Assembly: GCA_936440205.1 (NCBI GenBank)
Contig: OW387133.1
Coordinates: forward strand, 50,556,374 to 50,620,373
Direction: 5' to 3'
DNA length: 64,000 nt
Source: Lepidonotus clava
Taxonomy: Eukaryota > Annelida > Polychaeta > Phyllodocida > Polynoidae
Of the stretch, positions 50,766 to 54,810 are shown piece after piece. Each line of letters opens with the position of its first letter. Position 1 is the first letter of the stretch. Made by a program: the position numbers and the translations under genes. The notes beneath the pieces were generated by a model that was given only the letters and a program-made list of their open reading frames with translations, was not told the DNA's origin and did not search any database.

Positions 50766-53700
50766 TTTGGGGGGGGAGGGGGAGGGGGGAGGCGTTATTT
50801 TTGGCCAAAATATTATTTCTTTTAATGTAAAATTCCTTGGCCTGGAGGGCTCGGGAAGAATTTTACTATAGCACGCCCCCCCCTTTTTTTTAAATTCCTG
50901 GATCCGCCCCTGTTGGATATTCGATTATTCCTTATTGTGTTGTGATAGTTCTTCCCATGTCTCCCTCATAATGTTGAATCAATGTTGATTTCATAATGAT
51001 GCCTTATCATTATGGTTTTAGGTATTCTACATATATGTGTCATTATGACGGACACGTATAATGCATTATGTTTTCTCTTTACCACATGGTTGTATCTACT
51101 CTAATGATAATCGATGAATTTAGCAATGCGACGTTTTCTTTTCGATCCATTTGCCGTGATGGCAATTATGAATACTGACTTTAATGATACCGCGCTTTCT
51201 CTCTATCCAATGGTCGTTATAATTATGATAAATGAGTATAAAGCTCAAAGCGCTTTCATTTTGTGATCGTATCAACTGATATTATAACAGATAAGTATAA
51301 CATATTAGCTTTCTCTTCCCTCCAGTGGTCGTACGGCGTGGTGCTATGGGAACTCATGACCCGCGGGGTCTGCCCTTACCCAGAGGTCGACAACTGGGAC
51401 ATCATCAAGTTCCTCAAGGAGGGACGGCGGATGCCACAGCCGTCCTACTGCCCTGACGCATTGTAAGTTATGGATATCCTATTTTCAATGGACAATGGTC
51501 AAAGGATGAAAAACGAGCAATATGTGACCAAGAGCAATTCAAGTTTTAAAATAACTATTCTCGGGTTTGTGTATTTGATCCAACATCTATTAAACCTGTA
51601 TTCAATTGCCCATTCATGAATAATTATGATTTCACATTTAGCTTGCAATACTGTCCTATAGACCTTTTTCATTAAGAGTGTTGCGCCCCCTGGTGAAGTA
51701 AATGAAACCAATGGTTTAGGTCTTTTCCCATAGTTAAGGATTGACACCTGTGGTTTGGGCGTGATTCCTTGTAACTACTTGTATTGGGTCTTTTTTAAAG
51801 TGTCTTGTAATTCACATAGACATGATGAATACATTAAAATGCTTAGTTTGAGAGTTATCTGATGGTATAGAATATATGTAAGAATTATTCAAAGTTCCTT
51901 AGTTACGATCAGGCAAAGAGAAAAGTTGATTTTTTCATTTTTATTTTTTGAACAACTATTTCTCAGTAACCATGAGGAATAGAGTTTTGAAATTTGGCAT
52001 ACATGTTCAAAACATTGCAATGGAGAGAAGGGTGTCTCAAAATTTTGATATCATTCTCCATTCTTTTTTTTAAAAATCAAATGTAAAAATTCAAAATAAT
52101 TCACCTTGAAGTTACCCGTTTTTTGACATAAAATTACAACCAAGGCCTAAATTAAAAATCTGAGACACCCTTCCCTGCACTGAAAGGTTATAAGCACATA
52201 TGAAAAATTTCAGTTGTGTAGCTTTTATAGTTAACGAGTAATCCTTGTTCAAAAAATAAAAATGAAAAAATAGGTTTTTAAATTAGAGTTTTCCAAACTT
52301 TTACCTATCTTCCATATAAATGTTATGGCTGAATAGAGAAAAATCAGAGCTTTAATTTGGTATATAATTCAGTATCATACCTTACATAAGTGCTGAGTTA
52401 CAAACATAAACAGAAATCATAGCCCAACCACCGGTGTCAATCCTTAACCTATATGAAGTGAAGCATATAGGTTAACTATGGGAAATGACCTAAACAATTG
52501 GTTCTATTTACTTCACCAGAGGGCACCACACCCTAATGAAAAAGGTCTATAACACAAAGAAACGAAGAAATTTGTTAATTGATTCTTCGTAAATCTGTCC
52601 CTCAAATCAGGCACACATTTACCATAAATCAATGAAAGATGTATTAAGCTGATGATCCACGATGCGACGGTTTCCAAAACGACAAAAAATAGTAGGGCAA
52701 ACCGATCTCAGAACCGACGGATTTTTTGTCGGTCCACAATCGGCTGGCGAATTAAAGCTGTTGGTGCTAGAATCGGTCCACTATCGGTCCCCTTGCCATG
52801 ATCCACGGTGAGGTTAACCCTTTCACTGCTAAATATGTCATTCTACAGTTCATAATTACAAAGATATTGGCCAAAATATGAAAATTAATCTTGAAAATGT
52901 CTAAAACTCAAATTTTCTTTAGATTCCTAGAGCTGCTATACTTAGTTTTTATGTAAGTTGGACGAAAACGTTCCAAATGCTGGCACCCTGCCAATTCTAC
53001 AAACTTGTCTATGTTGGTAATATCTGCATTATGTTCCATTTATTGGTTTCCATGGTAACCATCAATTGCTGAAATATCTATTTTATTTGTTTCAAAGAGA
53101 ACAATAAAGGTTTATTGTATTCAAAAAAACAAAACAGTTTGTGATTATCATAAATGAAACCAAAGTTATGACATTTTGAAAATCATATAATTTTCCAAAA
53201 ATTAACAAATTTCTATCAATTTTAAAAAAGATGGCAAAATCAACTTTGTGTATATCATTACAAGGTTGGTTGATTGCAATTCTGCTATTTTCTAATGAAT
53301 TGACACTAGAATATTTAAATGGCCATATCTCCGGTTCTAAAAGGAATTTTTGAAAAGTTCTTTCAGTTTCTGAAAGCCCAGCTCCTCTTCTTTAAATGCT
53401 CTTCCTATGGGATTTTACTATAGAGCCACTTTTGTGGCTTCCCGCGGTGAAAGGGTTAAAAACCAATAGTCTTCTTGTATTCTCAAATATAAATCAGTAG
53501 AAATACTATTTAAAAAATCGGTTGGTTATTTTATCAAAATTTTGCAAATATTTTTATATTTCATATCTTAATATGTTTTAAAGATCCAGGAATATGTAAT
53601 ATTAAATTTTAATCTGTTGGATTAATAAACAGTGAAATAGAAAAATATCCATCAAAAAGCATAAAATAATATACCACATGAAAGATTATTCATTTGAATA

Positions 53701-54810
53701 TATTTTGATATGATAATGATTCTAATATACTCAAAAATGAATGAAATAGCATTGGAAATACATAGGCTTAATCAAATCGGTCCAAAATCGGTCCAGAATC
53801 GGTCAAAAAATATTAAACATGATTAATAATTTCGTCGCTCCATTGTCGTTTTGGAATCGGTTGGGACTTTTTCTATTTCAACTGTCAGTTCTGAAATCGG
53901 TCCTAAAAAAATCGGTTGGCATGATCCACTGCACAATAATTATCCTCAGTGGACCGATTTTGAACCGATTTTGGACCGATTTCGGACCGATTTTTTAGAT
54001 AGAAAATATTTTGAAAATCGTTCCACTGTCGGCCCAATTTCGTCGTAACGTGGATCACCGCCTTTAGTAGGCATCTGAACCGTGTTTTCGTGACTAATAG
54101 GACCAATCCCTATTATGTCAGTGACGTCTATGACTAGCGCCAAATGGAATTGCGCCTTAATACCCTGAATAGTGAATGATTAGCCAAATTAATCACATAA
54201 AAAGGTCAGCACTCTCACCATAATATAAATGAGCATAGTATCTTGCAATTGTTCAATGCTATAATATCCTGAAGTGACGGAGGTATCTCTTCTTATCGAG
54301 GCAAAGTCAAAAACGTCATCCAAATATGCATACCTGTCTGTCTGTCTATCTTGCAATCGACTGATACAGTAATATTTTGTCCCCCAACCACTCAGGTACA
54401 GCGTGATGCTGCAGTGCTGGCAGGCCGAGCCCAAGCTACGCTCCACCTTCGAGGAGTTGGTTCACGACGTGAAGGGCATAATCCTCAGTATGGAGAGGGC
54501 CCACGAGAAGGTGGGGCTGAACGTCACCTACGTCAACGTGCCCGTGTCCCAGCCCTACCTGTACCCGCAGAACCACGACCGGGGAGGCCCGCCCCAGTAC
54601 CCTGGAGTAGGCGCGGCAGCAGCTGGAGGAGCGTTTGGAGGGGCTCCTCCAGTAGGGGTGGCCCCTGAACATGGCGCTGGAGCGGGCTCGATGTCCAACG
54701 GCAACCCGCGCCTGTACCCACAAATGAACGGCGTGGGCCCCCAAAGACTGTCCTACACTCCTGTCTTGCAACAGTCAGCAAATGCTAATTCTATAAGCAC
54801 GCTCGTATGA
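13854..54810 (+). CDS. MET: MET/RON-family receptor tyrosine kinase, 3' sixteen exons (5' end outside window)
   Basis: Exons: 13854-13991, 40752-40916, 42390-42535, 42872-43147, 43831-44043, 44423-44525, 44866-45123, 45594-45758, 46206-46503, 46888-47043, 47870-47962, 49357-49589, 49917-50026, 50437-50599, 51326-51462, 54396-54810. All introns are GT..AG, phases agree, and the total is 3069 nt (1022 residues plus stop). Residues here count from the first visible codon. Order: Sema end (1-50), PSI (about 54-98), four IPT domains (about 102-487), transmembrane helix 511-534, juxtamembrane 535-630, kinase about 632-915, tail to 1022. MET-type signatures include [46 protein letters not shown] and NVTYVNV. 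The family is a plasma-membrane receptor whose ligand-driven trans-phosphorylation recruits adaptors through tail tyrosines; the ligand here is unknown. Sema-PSI-IPT plus a kinase excludes plexins, which lack a tyrosine kinase. MET and RON cannot be separated, so this may be a pre-duplication homologue. Confidence 0.93.
14233..15270 (+). repeat. 5' LTR of the Ty3/gypsy-type element
   Basis: Begins TGTGA and ends TCACA. The U3 part holds short tandem units of the type GAACGAATATGTAAG (about 14300-14480). A TATA box (TATATAAA) sits at 14601-14608 and an AATAAA at 14625-14630. The GC-rich downstream part repeats ACGAAG/CCCGAAG-like words. Confidence 0.92.
15272..15289 (+). other. Primer-binding site of the LTR element
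   Basis: TGGTGGCAGCGGTGG follows the 5' LTR after one base. TGG complements the CCA end of a tRNA; the primer tRNA was not identified. Confidence 0.65.
15347..16297 (+). CDS. gag: gag-like polyprotein of the LTR element (fossil copy)
   Basis: About 317 residues from the first ATG. The middle resembles retrotransposon capsid (W.N.FE.Y......W....KA..L), and the C-terminus has a CCHC zinc knuckle, [14 protein letters not shown], used in RNA packaging. It overlaps the following pol frame, an arrangement in which Ty3/gypsy elements commonly use ribosomal frameshifting. Confidence 0.85.
   Translation: MATAAVFEQMDSDVAFKEGGEEKGGAKTETKGEDTTIMGRQFNFMGTSTPTDEQNARAQQQQTGQVGASLKKFSLRPEKYDGKPDFEGWINQFEEYATLGRWTAEEKAAMLFLSLMGTARMYFVGFPDRERLRYSARVDALRRRFGQEKDTCNALQELAGLKRVKNQTAKELADNARRLASRAYFSNDYASQEKAALHAFQAAVGEDLQLKCAEKGCKTLEEAVEVVEIQERYSRRLLRAVKPEEDANTQIMALNGKLEEMMKELAEEREARRQATARREAFKKRKEDLECHQCHQKGHFARECSQRQGNGQSPSQ
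16216..18480 (+). CDS. pol: pol-like polyprotein: protease, reverse transcriptase, RNase H (fossil copy)
   Basis: Aspartic protease motif VDTGS near the start; reverse transcriptase with [33 protein letters not shown] and the catalytic YLDD; RNase H with [29 protein letters not shown] and RTDN. The protein ends shortly after RNase H, and no integrase zinc-binding or catalytic motif was recognised. Confidence 0.9.
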   Translation: MSSMSPEGPFRERVFSASGKRTVAVAVSAGPPSGAAREVVGMGECGLYVAGTVGESVVRFLVDTGSMISLLSERLWREWGRKWEELDGYEGRLCSVDGSPLRCYGCTNLPVKLGTRVLKWTFMVADIGRDEGILGNDFAVKYRLTVKPHASAIFLPAEGEGEGERIPGAEQRTDGIRAVTVGGQVVRIEGTTEIPPLQVTRVTVVTRVDIGQSGQLAVITGAGLPMGLEVIPGTVTLGEENGVWVANRGTESATLETGGVLGEATFVQEVRGIGSEAKEPPGALVEMIEEAKKDLTTEEGGELEKAIMAREQMFATSKHELGRTDLVQHRIKTGDQMPIKQRVRRYPATRREEERALVEDMLNLGIIQESGSAWSSPTVLVKKKDGGTRFCIDYRKLNKATKVDAYPLPRIEDSLNTLGGSLFFCSLDLASGYWQVEMAPEDQEKTAFVTQGGLYEFKVMPFGLVNAPATFERLMERILRGIVWEECLVYLDDILVFGPTFKVTLERLVRVLDRLNAAGLKLKARKCKLFQKKIPFLGHVVSFNGIEPDPEKCRQVTEWPVPRDLHEVRAFVGLCSYYRRHINGFTELAAPLYELATKEEPFVWSARRQEAFDAMKKALTEAPVLGFPEEDGQWWLDTDASDVGTGAVLSQEQRGEERVIAYTSKTLESNERKYCTTRKELLAVVRALKHFRCYIYGQRVIVRTDNSAVSWLQRSKEPMGQAARWIEIIDSHDVSFQHRPGRRRNRRKEIRMDR
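18481..20413. other. Uncharacterised internal segment of the LTR element
   Basis: No coding domain recognised on either strand; the frames present are short. Composition turns more AT-rich than gag-pol in places (18950-19350), suggesting sequence of other origin. It takes the place where integrase would be expected. Confidence 0.5.
20414..20820 (+). repeat. Tandem GC-rich units inside the LTR element
   Basis: Four units beginning GGGTCACGACCG at 20414, 20518, 20626 and 20760 (spacing 104, 108, 134), each with a GGGTGGGAGA..CACGACCG middle. They lie between pol and the 3' LTR. Origin unknown; possibly captured or amplified sequence. Confidence 0.75.
21178..22215 (+). repeat. 3' LTR of the Ty3/gypsy-type element
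   Basis: Almost identical to the 5' LTR, same 1038-bp length. It is preceded by a purine-rich tract (aagaaggtgcgggaggg ending at 21177), the likely plus-strand primer. Confidence 0.92.
23836..23874. promoter_or_regulatory. Paired GAGCTGCTC motif beside a CATGGCGGC site
   Basis: Copies at 23836-23844 and 23866-23874. Just upstream is AACATGGCGGC, resembling a YY1 site, and AAACAAACA and AATAAACA (forkhead-like) lie on either side. This could be a small regulatory element of the large intron. Confidence 0.3.
24917..25186 (-). repeat. Dispersed GTCGAATTTAAG array, copy 2
   Basis: The complementary strand reads, from 25186 leftwards, a G-run plus TCCC, then units of GTCGCGTGTCGAATTTAA, ending near GATTTTAAGGGTC. 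Spacing between units varies (about 35-60 bp). Confidence 0.7.
26401..26448 (+). CDS. Candidate alternative first exon (signal peptide) giving a Sema-less MET-like receptor
   Basis: An ATG in strong Kozak context (aaccATGG) opens 16 codons, [16 protein letters not shown], with the hydrophobic run of a short signal peptide, followed by a consensus donor gtacgt at 26449. It exits in phase 0. The next + strand exon of the MET-like gene (40752) enters in phase 0, so splicing would attach this leader to VTKVPIQSC and the PSI domain and omit Sema. Vertebrate RON has a known short form made from an internal promoter. No TATA box is obvious, and the exon could instead belong to a nested gene or be chance. 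The sequence cannot show that it is transcribed. Confidence 0.35.
26854..26872. promoter_or_regulatory. Paired GAGCTGCTC motif
   Basis: Copies at 26854-26862 and 26864-26872, 400 bp downstream of the candidate internal first exon. A single further copy lies at 32535-32543. Confidence 0.3.
28320..28377. repeat. 22-bp tandem repeat with internal hairpin (GGAGGTT...AACCTCC)
   Basis: Two full units GGAGGTTATGTGCTAAACCT plus CC (28320-28341, 28342-28363) and a partial third. Each unit can fold back on itself. The word GGAGGTTAT is shared with the hairpin at 29472-29567. Confidence 0.75.
28411..28480 (-). repeat. tRNA-like sequence (tRNA pseudogene or SINE head), 1
   Basis: The minus strand reads TAGTGTAGTGGTTAGCCCCT (A-box-like D arm), an anticodon-like stem TTGGA/TCCAA around a 7-base loop CTTATCA, then GGTTTTGAATCCC (degenerate B box). 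Acceptor-stem pairing is not clear. Confidence 0.45.
28598..28828 (-). repeat. Dispersed GTCGAATTTAAG array, copy 3
   Basis: The complementary strand starts GGGGCCCTTGATGGGGGG, the same boundary as the copy at 2452, then gives diverged GTCACATGTCGAATATAAG-type units. Older than copies 1 and 2 by appearance. Confidence 0.65.
28921..28990 (-). repeat. tRNA-like sequence, 2
   Basis: The minus strand reads TAGTATAGTGGTCAGCGCC, then about 25 bases, then CCCGGGATCGAACCC (B box with one mismatch). Same layout as the copies at 28411 and 29236. Confidence 0.45.
29236..29301 (-). repeat. tRNA-like sequence, 3
   Basis: The minus strand reads TAGCTGTTAGGGCGTTGGAC, then CAGGGATCGAACCCC. Third tRNA-like piece within 900 bp, all on the same strand; probably decayed SINE or tRNA copies rather than working genes. 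Confidence 0.45.
29472..29567. repeat. Nested perfect hairpin (GTAAACCGCC...GGCGGTTTAC)
   Basis: Outer arms 29472-29481 and 29558-29567 are exact inverted copies. Inner 23-bp arms 29490-29512 and 29527-29549 (GGAGGTTATGCTATATAACC and its complement) are also exact and themselves self-complementary. Could form a long stem or a cruciform. Confidence 0.8.
29945..30040 (+). repeat. Dispersed repeat, copy B (copy A at 7043-7171)
   Basis: Same orientation as copy A, with internal length differences after the first 45 bp. The family is not recognised. Confidence 0.6.
33138..33168 (+). other. G-quadruplex-prone tract
   Basis: Six G-runs of three to five separated by one or two bases (GGGGGTAGGGAGGGAGGGG and on). 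A longer, similar G-rich stretch lies at 23521-23612. Confidence 0.6.
38120..39243. mobile_element. Non-autonomous TIR element with TATCGCGCAT subterminal repeats
   Basis: The ends GGGTAAAAAAGGGGTATATC and the complement of the right end GGGTAAAACAGGGTTGTATC match, followed on both sides by GCGCA. ATA flanks both ends (38117-38119, 39244-39246), a possible 3-bp duplication. The word TATCGCGCA or a close form recurs at about 38136, 38324, 38346, 38787, 38812 and 39029 and reversed near the right end. The interior is very AT-rich, without coding capacity. Subterminal repeats of this kind are often transposase binding sites. Confidence 0.65.
40752..40916 (+). CDS. MET: MET-like exon: PSI domain
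   Basis: Residues 47-101. Eight cysteines in PSI spacing ([10 protein letters not shown], then CGWCKDRC, then DDC and SC) with the PSI core GCGWC. MET has the same small cystine-knot module between Sema and IPT1, where it sets the angle of the Sema propeller. Acceptor tttgcag, donor gtaagt at 40917, phase 0. Confidence 0.9.
41441..41524 (+). repeat. 21-bp minisatellite, four units
   Basis: Units GCCGCCCTTGGAGGGCATAT plus C at 41441, 41462, 41483 and 41504, in the intron after the PSI exon. Each unit is partly self-complementary (GCCCTTGGAGGGC). Confidence 0.85.
42390..42535 (+). CDS. MET: MET-like exon: IPT/TIG domain 1, first part
   Basis: Residues 102-149. Begins [20 protein letters not shown], the hallmark IPT opening (P..GP..GGT...I.G..F; MET has [20 protein letters not shown]). 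N-glycosylation sequons NVT and NWT lie near the end. Acceptor tttgcag, donor gtaagt at 42536, exit phase 2. Confidence 0.9.
42872..43147 (+). CDS. MET: MET-like exon: end of IPT1 and start of IPT2
   Basis: Residues 150-241. Completes IPT1 ([12 protein letters not shown]...) and opens IPT2 with [20 protein letters not shown], close to MET [22 protein letters not shown]. Acceptor cctccag, donor gtaaga at 43148, phase 2 in and out. Confidence 0.92.
43831..44043 (+). CDS. MET: MET-like exon: rest of IPT2 with an Arg5-Ser site, start of IPT3
   Basis: Residues 242-312. After [14 protein letters not shown] the chain reads [20 protein letters not shown]. Five arginines (266-270, codons 43901-43915) followed by Ser form a strong proprotein-convertase (furin-type) consensus where vertebrate MET has none. 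IPT3 opens with [17 protein letters not shown] (MET: EDPIVYEIHPTKSFISGG). Donor chosen as gtttgt at 44044, because only this keeps phase 2 and rebuilds LSGG; gtaaga four bases later would break the frame. Confidence 0.9.
44423..44525 (+). CDS. MET: MET-like exon: IPT3 core
   Basis: Residues 313-347, [20 protein letters not shown] onward (MET: [20 protein letters not shown]). Acceptor cctccag, donor gtgagt at 44526, exits in phase 0 after SYEG. Confidence 0.9.
44866..45123 (+). CDS. MET: MET-like exon: end of IPT3, start of IPT4
   Basis: Residues 348-433. [18 protein letters not shown] matches the MET segment ending [22 protein letters not shown] matches [25 protein letters not shown] opens IPT4. 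Acceptor cactag, donor gtaggt at 45124, phase 0. Confidence 0.9.
45216..45410 (+). repeat. 34-bp minisatellite, about six units
   Basis: Units beginning TTGGGTTCTCCACCA or TGGGATTCTTCACC at 45216, 45250, 45283, 45317, 45351 and about 45389, diverging left to right. Located in the intron between IPT exons. Confidence 0.75.
45594..45758 (+). CDS. MET: MET-like exon: IPT4
   Basis: Residues 434-488. [20 protein letters not shown] then KQCNVSK and [11 protein letters not shown] (MET: [33 protein letters not shown]). Acceptor attccag, donor gtaagt at 45759, phase 0. Confidence 0.9.
46206..46503 (+). CDS. MET: MET-like exon: transmembrane helix and first juxtamembrane part
   Basis: Residues 489-587. 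A short extracellular stalk with an NQS sequon is followed by the hydrophobic stretch 511-534 ([20 protein letters not shown] and on) and the stop-transfer cluster KRR. The following 50 residues are polar and poorly conserved. Acceptor cattcag, donor gtaagt at 46504, exit phase 1. Confidence 0.88.
46888..47043 (+). CDS. MET: MET-like exon: distal juxtamembrane and first kinase strand
   Basis: Residues 588-639. Ends [16 protein letters not shown], matching MET VIGPSSLIVHFNEVIGR. Enters and leaves in phase 1 (156 nt). The juxtamembrane tyrosine reads NPYWVT, so the Asp-Tyr-Arg motif that binds the Cbl ubiquitin ligase in vertebrate MET is not seen. Acceptor cttgctgcag, donor gtctgt at 47044. 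Confidence 0.88.
47870..47962 (+). CDS. MET: MET-like exon: glycine loop and catalytic lysine
   Basis: Residues 640-670. GHFGCVYRG completes the glycine loop (G638, G640, G643), and VAVK gives the ATP-binding lysine K664. Acceptor tttacag, donor gtaagc at 47963, phase 1. Confidence 0.92.
49357..49589 (+). CDS. MET: MET-like exon: alpha-C helix to hinge, with a long beta3-alphaC insertion
   Basis: Residues 671-748. The first 22 or so residues ([20 protein letters not shown]...) have no counterpart in vertebrate MET and lengthen the beta3-alphaC loop by about 20. Then come [19 protein letters not shown] (alpha-C glutamate E701) and [20 protein letters not shown], nearly identical to MET [20 protein letters not shown]. 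Only the acceptor at 49351-49356 (ttatag) fits phase 1; acceptor-like cag or gag sites further in would shift the frame. Confidence 0.88.
49917..50026 (+). CDS. MET: MET-like exon: catalytic loop
   Basis: Residues 749-784. [20 protein letters not shown] then [11 protein letters not shown]; catalytic aspartate D778, asparagine N783. Acceptor tcacag, donor gtaggt at 50027, exit phase 2. Confidence 0.93.
50437..50599 (+). CDS. MET: MET-like exon: DFG and activation loop
   Basis: Residues 785-839. [20 protein letters not shown] with D796, then [21 protein letters not shown]808 and Y809 align with the MET activation-loop pair Y1234/Y1235. The P+1 loop reads MAPESL, the usual RTK form, where vertebrate MET and RON have MALESL. 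Donor gtgagt at 50600, phase 0. Confidence 0.94.
50717..50763 (+). repeat. (TTG)n microsatellite
   Basis: About fifteen TTG units followed by a T-run and G-run, in the intron after the activation-loop exon. Confidence 0.95.
51326..51462 (+). CDS. MET: MET-like exon: kinase C-lobe
   Basis: Residues 840-884. [20 protein letters not shown], then [17 protein letters not shown] ([23 protein letters not shown] and LLQGRRLLQPEYCPDP). Together with the previous exon it rebuilds the conserved SDVWS-type junction (TDVWS). Acceptor cctccag, donor gtaagt at 51463, exit phase 2. Confidence 0.93.
51661..52547. mobile_element. Foldback DNA element with TATA flanks
   Basis: The ends GACCTTTTTCATTA and TAATGAAAAAGGTC are exact inverted repeats, and similarity continues inward for over 100 bp each side (through CTGGTGAAGTAAAT, TTTCCCATAGTTAA, GGATTGACACC). 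The inner halves are also imperfect mirror copies (AAAAATGAAAAA against TTTTTCATTTTT), so the whole 887 bp is a degenerate palindrome. TATA at 51657-51660 and 52548-52551 is the likely target duplication. No coding capacity. Confidence 0.75.
52646..54062. mobile_element. Inverted-repeat element rich in AATCGGTCC words, interrupted by a MITE
   Basis: The left end TGATCCACGATGCGACG and the complement of the right end GTGATCCACGTTACGACG are inverted. Between them, AATCGGTCC/GGACCGATT and close variants recur many times, in direct orientation near 52760-52790 and 53770-53900 and reversed at 53950-53995. A GCCATGATCCAC word also occurs inside (52796, 53922), so it may be two related pieces. The MITE 52818-53455 lies within it. 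Family not recognised. Confidence 0.5.
52818..53455. mobile_element. piggyBac-type MITE with TTAA target duplication
   Basis: The ends CCCTTTCACTGC and GCGGTGAAAGGG are inverted repeats (one mismatch), directly flanked by TTAA at 52814-52817 and 53456-53459. TTAA duplications and CCC starts are the hallmark of piggyBac elements. 638 bp, AT-rich, no coding capacity. Nested in the AATCGGTCC element. Confidence 0.75.
54396..54810 (+). CDS. MET: MET-like last coding exon: end of kinase, YVNV docking site, Gly/Pro/Ala-rich tail
   Basis: Residues 885-1022. [20 protein letters not shown] ends the kinase fold. [12 protein letters not shown] aligns with MET VNATYVNVKCV, so Y930 corresponds to MET Y1356 (Grb2-type YxNx site). 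The MET Y1349 position carries no tyrosine. Residues about 946-985 are rich in Gly, Pro and Ala, and further tyrosines occur in PYLYPQ, QYPG, LYPQ and SYTP. Stop TGA 54808-54810. Acceptor cactcag at 54389-54395. Confidence 0.92.

Larger units (their letters stand above)
42536..51325 (+). other. MET: Short introns of the MET-like gene
   Basis: Introns of about 0.3-1.4 kb between 42536 and 51325, all GT..AG. Apart from the listed repeats they show only AT-rich, TC- or purine-rich sequence (for example 44240-44295). 47963-49356 (1.4 kb) contains a long open frame on + (48391-48819) without any recognisable domain. Confidence 0.8.
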
